Origin: Actinomycetes bacterium
GTDB lineage: Bacteria > Actinomycetota > Actinomycetes > Actinomycetales > Microbacteriaceae
Assembly: GCA_023436775.1 (NCBI GenBank)
Contig: JAEZHW010000063.1
Location: 15,837 to 79,836, forward strand
Reading direction: 5' to 3'
DNA length: 64,000 nt
Made by a program: the position numbers and the translations under genes. This document shows positions 34,854-42,846 of the stretch, piece after piece. The stretch's first letter is position 1. Each line of letters begins with the position of its first letter. The notes below the pieces were generated by a model. That model was given only the letters and a program-made list of their open reading frames with translations, was not told where the DNA came from and searched no databases.

Positions 34854-35144
34854 ATGACCCAATTCCGCGTCGACAGCGCCCTGGTGGCCTCACAGGCCAC
34901 CGCAGCGCAGGGCTCCGCCGCCACGATCCAGGCAGAAGTCTCGCGGCTGCACTCGCAACTCCAGGGATTGCAGGAACACTGGCAGGGCTCGGCGGCCACC
35001 GCCTTCCAGACCCTGCTGGCCGACTGGACCGCAACGCAGCGCCGAGTCGAAGAATCCCTCGCCGGCATCACGAAGGCGCTGCAGGCCGCGGGCCGCCAGT
35101 ACGCCGAGGTAGAACAATCGAACCTCAGCCTGTTCAGCCGCTAG
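34854..35144 (+). CDS. WXG100 (ESAT-6-like) protein
   Basis: 96 residues, two long helices joined by a turn with the WxG motif (LQEHWQGSAATAFQ). This is the size and layout of type VII secretion substrates. No partner WXG gene, EccC ATPase or EccD channel lies in the window, so it is an orphan here. GAGAGGA lies about six bases upstream of the ATG. The 175 bases upstream show no other gene. Confidence 0.88.
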   Translation: MTQFRVDSALVASQATAAQGSAATIQAEVSRLHSQLQGLQEHWQGSAATAFQTLLADWTATQRRVEESLAGITKALQAAGRQYAEVEQSNLSLFSR

Positions 35145-35192
35145 GGCAGGCGCGGGCCTCGCAGCCCGGCACGCAACGCAGTGGCAATGCGA

Positions 35193-35220
35193 AAGGGCGG
35201 CCCCAATGGGGCCCCCCCTT
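35193..35220. terminator. Bidirectional terminator WXG100 / groEL
   Basis: GGCCCC-AAT-GGGGCC core stem extended by AAGGG/CCCTT after a small bulge, between the two convergent genes. Confidence 0.65.
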
Positions 35221-35240
35221 CAGCGTGTGATGCGTGTGGA

Positions 35241-36863
35241 CTAGAAGTCCATGCCGCCGTGTGCGTCGCCGCCAGCAGCCGGAACGTTCTTCTCCGGCTT
35301 GTCTGCGACCACGGCCTCGGTGGTCAGGAACAGACCAGCAATCGAAGCAGCGTTCTGCAGCGCCGAGCGAGTCACCTTGGCCGGGTCGATGATGCCCTGG
35401 GCAACCAGGTCACCGTACTCACCGGTGGCAGCGTTCAGACCGTGACCGGTCTCCATGTTGCGGACGCGGTCCACAACAACGCCCGGCTCGAGACCAGCGT
35501 TCAGCGCAATCTGCTTCAGCGGGGCCTCGATGGCGACCTTGACGATGTTGGCACCGGTGGCCTCGTCGCCCTCAAGCTTGAGGTTCTCGAAGACCTTGGC
35601 CCCAGCCTGGATCAGGGCGACACCACCACCGGGGACGATGCCCTCTTCGTGGGCAGCCTTGGCGTTGCGGATGGCGTCCTCGATGCGGTGCTTGCGCTCC
35701 TTGAGCTCGACCTCGGTGGCAGCACCGGCCTTGATGACGGCCACACCACCGGCGAGCTTGGCCAGGCGCTCCTGGAGCTTCTCGCGGTCGTAGTCGCTGT
35801 CGGTGTTGTTGATCTCGTTGCGGATCTGCTGCACGCGGCCGGCGATGGCCTCCGGGTCACCCGCACCCTCGACGATGGTGGTCTCGTCCTTGGTGATGAT
35901 GACCTTGCGGGCGGTACCGAGCAGGTCGAGGGTGACGTTCTCGAGCTTGAGACCGACCTCCTCCGAGATGACCTGGCCACCGGTGAGGATCGCGATGTCC
36001 TGCAGCATGGCCTTGCGACGGTCACCGAAGCCCGGAGCCTTGACGGCAGCCGACTTGAAGATGCCGCGGATCTTGTTGACCACCAGGGTGGCCAGCGCTT
36101 CGCCGTCGACGTCTTCGGCGATGATGACCAGCTGCTTGCCGGCCTGGATCACCTTGTCGACGATCGGGAGCAGATCCTTGATGTTCGAGATCTTCGAGTT
36201 GACGATCAGAATGTACGGGTCCTCGAAGACGGCTTCCTGACGGTCAGCGTCGGTCACGAAGTAGGCCGACAGGTAACCCTTGTCGAAGCGCATGCCCTCG
36301 GTGAGCTCCAGCTCGGTACCGAAGGTGTTCGACTCCTCAACGGTGACCACACCTTCCTTACCCACCTTGTCGATGGCCTCGGCGATCAGGGCACCGATCT
36401 GCGGGTCAGCAGCCGAGATCGAGGCGGTCGCCGCGATCTGCTCCTTGGAGACAACCTCCTTGGCGTCGGCGAGCAGCTGGTCGCTCAGAGCGGACACAGC
36501 CTTCTCGATACCGCGCTTCAGGCTGATCGGGTCAGCGCCGGCGGCAACGTTGCGGAGGCCTTCGCGAACGAGAGCCTGGGCGAGCACGGTAGCGGTGGTG
36601 GTACCGTCACCAGCGACATCGTCGGTCTTCTTCGCAACTTCCTTGACCAGCTCAGCGCCGATCTTCTCGTACGGGTCCTCGAGTTCGATCTCCTTGGCGA
36701 TCGACACGCCATCGTTGGTGATCGTGGGGGCGCCCCACTTCTTCTCGAGCACGACGTTGCGGCCGCGCGGGCCGAGGGTCACCTTGACCGCGTCAGCCAG
36801 GATGTTCAGGCCGCGCTCGAGGCCACGACGAGCCTCTTCGTTGAAAGCGATGATCTTAGCCAT
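35241..36863 (-). CDS. groEL: Chaperonin GroEL (60 kDa)
   Basis: 540 residues, complete. DGTTTATVLAQ and the ATP-binding LGPRGRNVVLEKKWG are intact, as is the C-terminal Gly/Met tail ending HGGMDF, the essential GroEL2 type and not the His-rich GroEL1. No groES is adjacent, as usual for actinobacteria with a separate groES-groEL1 locus. Two CIRCE operators lie upstream, so it is under HrcA control. Confidence 0.98.
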   Translation of the reverse strand: MAKIIAFNEEARRGLERGLNILADAVKVTLGPRGRNVVLEKKWGAPTITNDGVSIAKEIELEDPYEKIGAELVKEVAKKTDDVAGDGTTTATVLAQALVREGLRNVAAGADPISLKRGIEKAVSALSDQLLADAKEVVSKEQIAATASISAADPQIGALIAEAIDKVGKEGVVTVEESNTFGTELELTEGMRFDKGYLSAYFVTDADRQEAVFEDPYILIVNSKISNIKDLLPIVDKVIQAGKQLVIIAEDVDGEALATLVVNKIRGIFKSAAVKAPGFGDRRKAMLQDIAILTGGQVISEEVGLKLENVTLDLLGTARKVIITKDETTIVEGAGDPEAIAGRVQQIRNEINNTDSDYDREKLQERLAKLAGGVAVIKAGAATEVELKERKHRIEDAIRNAKAAHEEGIVPGGGVALIQAGAKVFENLKLEGDEATGANIVKVAIEAPLKQIALNAGLEPGVVVDRVRNMETGHGLNAATGEYGDLVAQGIIDPAKVTRSALQNAASIAGLFLTTEAVVADKPEKNVPAAGGDAHGGMDF

Positions 36864-36907
36864 GAGTAGTTATCGTCCCTCCTGGACGTTGCGTGCAATG
36901 ACGTTGT

Positions 36908-36934
36908 CTGGCACTCGGCAAACCAGAGTGCTAA
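36908..36934. promoter_or_regulatory. CIRCE operator 1 (HrcA)
   Basis: CTGGCACTC, nine bases, GAGTGCTAA: eight of nine positions on the left arm and all of the right arm fit the CIRCE inverted repeat. It lies 45 bases upstream of the groEL start. Confidence 0.93.
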
Positions 36935-36940
36935 ATAATC

Positions 36941-36967
36941 TTGGCACTCTCCCCCTGAGAGTGCAAG
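36941..36967. promoter_or_regulatory. CIRCE operator 2 (HrcA)
   Basis: TTGGCACTC, nine bases, GAGTGCAAG: a second, slightly weaker CIRCE copy 33 bases from the first (start to start), on about the same helix face. Confidence 0.88.
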
Positions 36968-37027
36968 CCGCGCTAACGTACCCCGCCAGACGCAAGCGCA
37001 ATGCCCGGTGACGCCGCGAACGAGGAT

Positions 37028-37579
37028 CTAAGCAGCAGCCGGGATGAGGTCGGCGCCGATGACGACCGTAATGGGGTTACCCCGATAGAAGGTCGACAGC
37101 TTGACCTCGGTGACGCCCAGGTCCGCGGCCAGCGCGCGGGCGGCACCCTCAGCGTCAAGGTGGTTGTAGTACACCGTTGACGTGGCCACGTCGGTGGTCG
37201 CCGCGGCCGACTCGGTCTTGACGTTCCACTTCTTGTCGGCCCGCAATTGCTTGCCGATTTTCGCAGCCAGACCGGTCTGCTCAGTGGCATTCAGGATCGT
37301 GATCGCGATCTTGGGGTCCTCGACCGGTTCGGCCACCGGAATCTCGTAGGGCGGCAGATCCTCAACGGCCGCGTGATCGCCGTCCCCGCTCAAGTCAATC
37401 TCGCTGCGATAGCGGTCCACCAGAAAGACGCCGAGGGCCGAGAACAGCGCCGCCGCAATCACCGTCGACAGCAGCCAGCGCCAGAATCGCCCCTTTGGCC
37501 CTGGCAGCCGGTGGGCACCACGGCGCACCCCACGAGCGGGGGCGACTTGATCGAAACGATCCGCCGGGTACCGGGCCAT
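37028..37579 (-). CDS. LytR C-terminal domain membrane protein
   Basis: 183 residues. One TM at about 32-53 after a basic cytoplasmic start; extracytoplasmic linker; LytR_C domain about 90-180 (AITILNATEQTGLAAKIGKQL, then VYYNHLDAEGAARALAADLG). The LCP catalytic domain is absent, so this is the stand-alone LytR_C type found in actinobacteria, probably cell-wall related. Two bases after the DUF3263 gene, same operon. Confidence 0.88.
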   Translation of the reverse strand: MARYPADRFDQVAPARGVRRGAHRLPGPKGRFWRWLLSTVIAAALFSALGVFLVDRYRSEIDLSGDGDHAAVEDLPPYEIPVAEPVEDPKIAITILNATEQTGLAAKIGKQLRADKKWNVKTESAAATTDVATSTVYYNHLDAEGAARALAADLGVTEVKLSTFYRGNPITVVIGADLIPAAA

Positions 37580-37581
37580 GC

Positions 37582-37893
37582 TTATCCTCGGGTGACGTCG
37601 ACAACTGCCTCACTCAAGCCGGTGCGTCGCGCACGATCCCGCATCCTGCGGTCCCGCAGGCGCCGCAACCGGTGGACCAATGCCGGTTCCGCTGCCAAAG
37701 CGGCAGGCGAGTCCAGCAAGGTATTGAGCAGTTGATAGTACCGCGTCGGGGAGAGTCCGAGCATCTCCCGAATTGCGGCATCCTTGCGACCCGAGTGCGA
37801 GGGCACGCGCTGTTCGAAGTCCAGGATGGCGCGATCCCGGGGCGAGAGTGCCGCCTCGGAAGTGTCTGGAAGCACCGCCACAGACTCAGCCAT
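37582..37893 (-). CDS. DUF3263 protein
   Basis: 103 residues with a helix-turn-helix-like core: ILDFEQRVPSHSGRKDAAIREMLGLSPTRYYQLLNTLLD, the DUF3263 pattern, then an Arg-rich helix (RRLRDRRMRDRARR). It is probably a small DNA-binding protein; targets unknown. ATG at 37893 is chosen (AAAGGAG four bases upstream); a GTG one codon earlier is possible. Confidence 0.82.
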   Translation of the reverse strand: MAESVAVLPDTSEAALSPRDRAILDFEQRVPSHSGRKDAAIREMLGLSPTRYYQLLNTLLDSPAALAAEPALVHRLRRLRDRRMRDRARRTGLSEAVVDVTRG

Positions 37894-38012
37894 CACGCTC
37901 CTTTCCCGGGTACCGTAATCCTACGCAGCCGTGCCGACGTCGCGGCCGCGACCCACCCAGCGCCGCGCATGGTCAGAGAAGTCTCAGCCGGCCCTGCCTT
38001 TCAGGAGTAGCT

Positions 38013-38447
38013 ATGACGGAACAGCAGAGCGGATCCGCCGCGGGCGACCGCATCAAGCGCACCCCAGAAGCATGGCGGGCGCTGCTGACCCCCGACGAGT
38101 TCGCGGTCCTGCGGCAGGCGGCAACGGAACGACCATGGACCGGCGAACTGCTTGAGGAAACGCGCGAAGGGCTCTACTCCTGTCGCGCCTGCGGTGCGGA
38201 GCTGTTCCGCAGCACCACCAAGTTCGACTCGCACTGTGGCTGGCCGAGCTTCTACGATCCAGCCGATACGGATGCGGTGACACTGCACACCGATCGCAGC
38301 CATGGCATGGTCCGCATCGAGGTGCGCTGCGCCCGCTGCGACTCTCACCTGGGACACGTCTTCGACGATGCGCCGCAGACCCCGACCGGGCAGCGCTACT
38401 GCATGAACTCGATTGCGCTCACCTTCGCGCCGACTGCCGACGCATGA
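38013..38447 (+). CDS. msrB: Peptide-methionine (R)-S-oxide reductase
   Basis: Repairs oxidised methionine. 144 residues. Zinc site: Cys57, Cys60 (SCRACG), Cys106, Cys109 (CARC). Catalytic Cys130 in RYCMNS and possible resolving Cys75 in HCGWPSF. AGGAG lies six bases before the ATG. Overlaps the nitroreductase start by four bases. Confidence 0.95.
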   Translation: MTEQQSGSAAGDRIKRTPEAWRALLTPDEFAVLRQAATERPWTGELLEETREGLYSCRACGAELFRSTTKFDSHCGWPSFYDPADTDAVTLHTDRSHGMVRIEVRCARCDSHLGHVFDDAPQTPTGQRYCMNSIALTFAPTADA

Positions 38448-39019
38448 CCGAGGCGCCCGTCTTTGCTGCACTCACGCGACGCCGCTCGTCGCCGCGACTG
38501 GTCGATCCAGCTCCTGACGACCTCGCCCTGCTCCCGCTGATCGCTGCGGCCAGCCGTATCGCCGATCACGGCTCGCTGCGACCGTGGCGGTTGATCACGA
38601 TCCGCGGCGAGGCGCGCACGCGGCTGGGCCTGGCCCTCGCCGAAGCGGCTGGTCTGGACCCGACCGCGGCCGGCGCAGGCCTCGCCCAGAAGCCGCTGCG
38701 CGCGCCGCTGCTCATCGCGCTCGTCGAGCGGCAACAGCAGAGTTTCAAGGTTCACCCTTGGGAGCAGAGTGACGTCGTGGCCGGCATTGGACACGTGCTC
38801 ACGCTGCTGTTGGAGGAAGCGGGCTGGGGCGTGATGTGGCGCTCGGGTCCTCACACTCGGCATGACGCCGTGCGGGCAGCCCACGGCCTCGCCGAGCACG
38901 AAACCCTGCATGGCTGGCTCTACGTCGGTACGACCGCCGGCGACGCCGCCCCAAAGCCGGAGCGAGCAGCGATCCTCCCAGAGGAATTCCTCAGCGCGTT
39001 TCCTGTGCCCGAGGCCTGA
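38444..39019 (+). CDS. Nitroreductase family flavoprotein
   Basis: 191 residues. FMN-binding Arg pair in ALTRRRSSPRLV, and the core helices LRPWRLITIRGEARTRLG and VVAGIGHVLTLLLEEAGWGVMWRSG fit the nitroreductase fold. NAD(P)H-dependent reduction of quinone or nitro compounds is likely; the substrate is unknown. ATGA overlap with msrB suggests a shared oxidative-stress role. Confidence 0.88.
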   Translation: MTEAPVFAALTRRRSSPRLVDPAPDDLALLPLIAAASRIADHGSLRPWRLITIRGEARTRLGLALAEAAGLDPTAAGAGLAQKPLRAPLLIALVERQQQSFKVHPWEQSDVVAGIGHVLTLLLEEAGWGVMWRSGPHTRHDAVRAAHGLAEHETLHGWLYVGTTAGDAAPKPERAAILPEEFLSAFPVPEA

Positions 39020-39023
39020 ACAG

Positions 39024-39096
39024 AGCCCCCTGTCGGGTTTGAACCGACGACCTTCTGTTTACAAGACAGATGCTCTACCAACTGAGCTAAGGAGGC
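39024..39096 (-). tRNA. tRNA-Thr (anticodon TGT)
   Basis: 73 bases, CCA not encoded. Acceptor GCCTCCT/AGGGGGC (one G-T pair), D arm GCTCAGTTGGTAGAGC, anticodon stem TCTGT/ACAGA with loop CTTGTAA (anticodon TGT), T arm GTCGGTTCAAACCCGAC. All arms pair. No integrase or att repeat adjoins it. Confidence 0.96.
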
Positions 39097-39181
39097 TGGT
39101 GGGTGCCCGAACGAACGGGCAAGCCGAATCCAGTGTAGGCGGTCAGTGCTGGGCACACCCAGCGCTATGACCGAAGCGAGG

Positions 39182-40078
39182 TTACTTGGCCGATGCCGTT
39201 TCCTCAGTCGCGAGCGAGTTGGCCAGCGCCTGCGCCTGGGCCTCGATCTTCTCACTGAGGTGGACCTGCACTGCCGTGATGAAGTCCTGCCCAGCCGCCA
39301 ACAACTCACCGTCGATCAGCACGGTCGGGGTGCCAAAGCGCTGCCCCTCCTCACGGAACGCCTCGTTCTGGCGGGTACGCAGCGTCGCCGCGCCCACCCA
39401 ACCTTCAAAGCGCTGGTCGTTGATGCACTCAGCCACCGACGACTGACCCGCGCCCGCGGCTGCGGCGAGCGCCGCCAGCGCAGTGGTGTCACGCTCGGGA
39501 TAGGCGCCCGCAGCGTAGACGACCTTGTGGAAGTCCAGGAAGTTGTCCGGGGCATAGTTCGCCACACACGCTGCTGCCGCAGCAGTCCGGGTCGAGGCGT
39601 CATTGACGATCGAGACCGGACGAATCTCCAGCGAAATGCGGCCAGCCTTCAGCCACTCCTCGATTTTCTCGCCGTAGGTCTTCTCGAACTCAGCGCAGTA
39701 CTGGCACTCAAAGTCCACGATCAACTGCACGTGCGGCACACCGTCCTGGGTACCCGACCAGCGAATCGGATCCTTGCCGGCCTCGAGGGGCTCGGTGCGC
39801 ACCGCAGTGACCACACCATCTTGGCCGGTGAGCACGATGCCATCGCTGGCCATATTCGCCGGAGCCGGACCTTCCAGCTTGGCGGCACGGCCGAAACTGA
39901 GCACCAACGCGATGGTCGCAATCACGGCTACGACAGCCACGATCGAGCCAATCTGAATCGTCAGCTGACGCCGCTTTGACATCCGACGATGTTCTTCTCG
40001 CAACTGCAGCGCCTTTTCGCGAGCCTCACTCCGGCGAGCCTGTTGCAGGCTTCGTGTCGCCTGCTTGTGTTCGGTCAT
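39182..40078 (-). CDS. Membrane-anchored DsbA-like thioredoxin-fold protein
   Basis: 298 residues. Basic coiled N-terminus (1-38), one TM (about 41-62), then an extracytoplasmic thioredoxin fold with CxxC DFECQYCAEF (Cys125, Cys128), the helical insertion of DsbA, and cis-Pro in FGTPTVLIDGE. A third and fourth Cys (AACVANY, AECIND) could form a structural disulfide. Probable disulfide oxidoreductase for secreted proteins. ATG at 40078 with GGAG about ten bases upstream; the 72-residue longer frame lacks any such signal. Confidence 0.9.
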   Translation of the reverse strand: MTEHKQATRSLQQARRSEAREKALQLREEHRRMSKRRQLTIQIGSIVAVVAVIATIALVLSFGRAAKLEGPAPANMASDGIVLTGQDGVVTAVRTEPLEAGKDPIRWSGTQDGVPHVQLIVDFECQYCAEFEKTYGEKIEEWLKAGRISLEIRPVSIVNDASTRTAAAAACVANYAPDNFLDFHKVVYAAGAYPERDTTALAALAAAAGAGQSSVAECINDQRFEGWVGAATLRTRQNEAFREEGQRFGTPTVLIDGELLAAGQDFITAVQVHLSEKIEAQAQALANSLATEETASAK

Positions 40079-40341
40079 TCTCGGTCTTCTCCGAAATCCT
40101 TGCCCACGGGTCCCTGCCCACAGGTCTCTGAGTCCCCCCGATGCGCCCCGCGAAGGATAGTACCGTTCGCTCCTGTGCGACGCGAGTTGCCAATTCTCAG
40201 GTGGGAAGTACATCTCGCCCTGTTCCCAGCATGCGAACTGCACTAGTCTGCCAATAGTGCATTGTTCCGAAATGGCACAGATGCACAATCCCATTCACTA
40301 CGGATCGTCCGGCACGTACCTGCCGGTGAAGGAGATACAAC

Positions 40342-41418
40342 ATGGCTACTGTCGTGTTTGATAAGGCAACTCGCCTCTACCCGGGCACCACTCGCCCCGC
40401 CGTTGACAAGCTGGATCTCGAGATCGCTGACGGCGAATTCCTCGTTCTGGTCGGCCCTTCTGGCTGTGGTAAGTCCACCTCGCTGCGTATGCTCGCAGGC
40501 CTCGAAGAGGTCGACGAGGGCAACATCCGCATCGGCGACCGCATCGTCACGGACGTGCCGCCGAAGGACCGCGACATCGCCATGGTGTTCCAGAACTACG
40601 CGCTCTACCCGCACATGACCGTGGCCGAGAACATGGGCTTCGCCCTCAAGATCGCTGGCGTCTCCAAGGAAGAGCGCGCCGCTCGCGTCCTCGAGGCCGC
40701 CAAGCTGCTCGACCTGGAGCCGTACCTCGGCCGCAAGCCGAAGGCGCTCTCGGGTGGTCAGCGTCAGCGTGTCGCTATGGGCCGCGCGATCGTCCGTCAG
40801 CCGCAGGTGTTCCTCATGGACGAGCCGCTGTCGAACCTCGACGCCAAGCTCCGTGTGCAGACCCGCACCCAGATCGCGTCGCTGCAGCGCCGCCTGGGCG
40901 TCACCACCGTCTACGTGACCCACGACCAGGTCGAGGCGCTGACCATGGGTGACCGCATCGCGGTGCTCAAGGACGGCATCCTGCAGCAGGTCGGCACCCC
41001 GCGCGAACTGCTCGACGCCCCGAAGAACGTCTTCGTCGCCGGCTTCATCGGTAGCCCGGCCATGAACCTGTTCAACGTGCCGGTCGCCGACGGTGGCGTC
41101 AAGTTCGGCGGCGCCACGGTGCCGGTCGAGCGTGACGCACTGAAGAACGCTGGCAAGACCGTGACCGCCGGTGTCCGCCCCGAGGACTTCACCATCTCCA
41201 CCAAGAAGGGTGAAGGCATCGAGGTGAAGGTCGACATCGTCGAAGAGCTCGGCGCCGACGGCTACCTGTACGGTTCGGCCCTGGTCGACGGCCAGACCCT
41301 GAACCTGGTGGCCCGCGTCGACGGCCGCTCGCACCCGAACATGGGTGACGTGGTGTACCTGACCCCGGTGGCAGGCCACGTGCACCTGTTCAACGCTGAG
41401 ACTGGCGAGCGCCTGTAA
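40342..41418 (+). CDS. Sugar ABC transporter ATPase (UgpC/MsmK type)
   Basis: 358 residues. Walker A GPSGCGKST, Q-loop FQNYALYPHM, signature LSGGQRQR, Walker B VFLMDEPLSNLDA, H-loop VYVTHDQ; the C-terminal TOBE domains (about 240-358) are those of the carbohydrate-importer ATPases. No permease or binding-protein genes adjoin it, so it probably serves several sugar importers encoded elsewhere, as MsmK/UgpC-type ATPases do. AAGGAG lies seven bases upstream. The 263 bases between it and the DsbA-like gene hold only divergent promoters. Confidence 0.94.
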   Translation: MATVVFDKATRLYPGTTRPAVDKLDLEIADGEFLVLVGPSGCGKSTSLRMLAGLEEVDEGNIRIGDRIVTDVPPKDRDIAMVFQNYALYPHMTVAENMGFALKIAGVSKEERAARVLEAAKLLDLEPYLGRKPKALSGGQRQRVAMGRAIVRQPQVFLMDEPLSNLDAKLRVQTRTQIASLQRRLGVTTVYVTHDQVEALTMGDRIAVLKDGILQQVGTPRELLDAPKNVFVAGFIGSPAMNLFNVPVADGGVKFGGATVPVERDALKNAGKTVTAGVRPEDFTISTKKGEGIEVKVDIVEELGADGYLYGSALVDGQTLNLVARVDGRSHPNMGDVVYLTPVAGHVHLFNAETGERL

Positions 41419-41437
41419 GGCTCATCCCAACCTCGCG

Positions 41438-41466
41438 GGGGCGGTTCCGAACTTCGGGACCGCCCC
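41438..41466 (+). terminator. Terminator after UgpC-type gene
   Basis: Eleven-base stem GGGGCGGTTCC/GGGACCGCCCC (one G-T pair), seven-base loop, followed by TGTTGTCTCTGT. Confidence 0.75.
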
Positions 41467-41510
41467 TGTTGTCTCTGTGCGCACGCACCGTTTCCCCGCT
41501 TCGTTCCCGA

Positions 41511-41516
41511 TAGGCT
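41511..41516 (+). promoter_or_regulatory. -10 element, leaderless start
   Basis: TAGGCT, seven bases before the ATG at 41524. Confidence 0.5.
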
Positions 41517-41523
41517 CCCTGCT

Positions 41524-42843
41524 ATGCCGCCTCGTGCTTCCCTCAGTATCACCGCAGCCGTGCCGGACCCGGCGCTGCTGGATTTGCCCTGGCAACTCCC
41601 CCTCGACCAGTGGCCGAGCGATGTGATCGCTGCCCTGCCGAAGGGCATCTCTCGGCACTTGGTGCGATTCGCACACATGTCCGGTGGTGTCGTCGCCGTC
41701 AAGGAAACCACCGAGCAGATGGCGCTGCATGAGTACGAAGTGCTGCGCTCCCTGCAGAAACTCGATGTGCCTGGCGTCGCCCCGGTCGCCGTCATCACCA
41801 ACCGCTTCGATGCCGACGGCGAACCGCTGCCCTCGGCGCTGGTGACCGAGCACCTGAAGTTCTCGATGCCCTACCGGGCGCTCTTCTCACAGACGCTGCG
41901 GCCGGACACCGCGACCCGCCTCGTTGACGCGCTCGCACTGCTGCTGGCCCGGCTGCACCTGGTGGGCTTCTTCTGGGGTGACGTGTCGCTGTCCAACACC
42001 CTGTTCCGCCGCGATGCTGGCGCCTTCGCCGCCTATCTGGTGGACGCCGAAACCGGTCAGCTCCAGCCCAACGGACTCACGGCCGGGCAGCGAGAACACG
42101 ACCTCGAGGTGGGTCGGGTCAACATCGCTGGCGAACTGTTCGACCTCGAGGCGGGCGGCCGCATCGACGAAAGTCTCGACCCGATCGAGATCAGCAACCG
42201 CATCGTGTCCCAGTACCGGATGCTGTGGCAGGAACTCACCGGCTTTGAGACCTTCGATGCCTCCGAGCGCTGGCGTATCGATGCGCGCATCCAGCGGCTC
42301 AACGACCTCGGATTCGACATCGAGGAACTGGCTATGACCGCTGGTGGCGATGGCGCACAGGTGCGCATCCAGCCTAAGGTCGTGGATGCGGGGCACCACC
42401 AGCGCCGCCTGCTGCGCCTCACCGGCCTCGACACCGGCGAGAACCAGGCCCGTCGCCTCCTGAACGACCTCGACCGCTACCGCGCCACCTACGGGCGCCC
42501 CGGTCAGGACGAGGAGGTCACCGCCCACGAGTGGCTGGTGCGGGCATTCGAGCCAGTCATCAAGGCCATTCCGCGGGAACTGCGCGGCAAGCTGGAACCT
42601 GCCGAGGCCTACCACCAGTTCCTGGACCACCGCTGGTTCATCTCGCAGGAGCAGGACCGCGACGTACCTCTGGCCGAGGCGGTGCAGTCCTTCATTGACA
42701 ATGTGCTGCGCCATCGCCGTGACGAGGCGACGCTGCTGAACCCGCCGACCACGGCGATCACGCTGCCGCTGCCGACCGTCGAAACCGGCGCCATCCCCAT
42801 CCTCGGCGATGACGACGAAGAAGACTGGCGACTGAAGGTCTAG
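41524..42843 (+). CDS. Kinase-fold protein with DUF4032
   Basis: 439 residues. The N-terminal half resembles the lipopolysaccharide-kinase/Rio-like fold: GGVVAVKETTEQMALHEYEV supplies a Lys/Glu pair, LVGFFWGDVSLSNTLF a catalytic Asp/Asn loop, and YLVDAETG the metal Asp. DUF4032 fills the C-terminal half (about 200-390). It probably binds or transfers phosphate from ATP; target unknown. Convergent with rlmB, with three bases between the stops. Confidence 0.82.
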   Translation: MPPRASLSITAAVPDPALLDLPWQLPLDQWPSDVIAALPKGISRHLVRFAHMSGGVVAVKETTEQMALHEYEVLRSLQKLDVPGVAPVAVITNRFDADGEPLPSALVTEHLKFSMPYRALFSQTLRPDTATRLVDALALLLARLHLVGFFWGDVSLSNTLFRRDAGAFAAYLVDAETGQLQPNGLTAGQREHDLEVGRVNIAGELFDLEAGGRIDESLDPIEISNRIVSQYRMLWQELTGFETFDASERWRIDARIQRLNDLGFDIEELAMTAGGDGAQVRIQPKVVDAGHHQRRLLRLTGLDTGENQARRLLNDLDRYRATYGRPGQDEEVTAHEWLVRAFEPVIKAIPRELRGKLEPAEAYHQFLDHRWFISQEQDRDVPLAEAVQSFIDNVLRHRRDEATLLNPPTTAITLPLPTVETGAIPILGDDDEEDWRLKV

Positions 42844-42846
42844 CGG

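Noticed and set aside
35181..36869. 562-codon plus-strand frame
   Set aside because: Mirror of groEL; no ribosome site.
39024..39181. tRNA-Thr as an integration site
   Set aside because: No integrase, no repeat of the tRNA 3' end, and core genes on both sides.
40246..40300. TGCATTGT and TGCACAAT near 40260-40290 as an operator dyad
   Set aside because: The two arms are not true inverted repeats when aligned; no known regulator fits.
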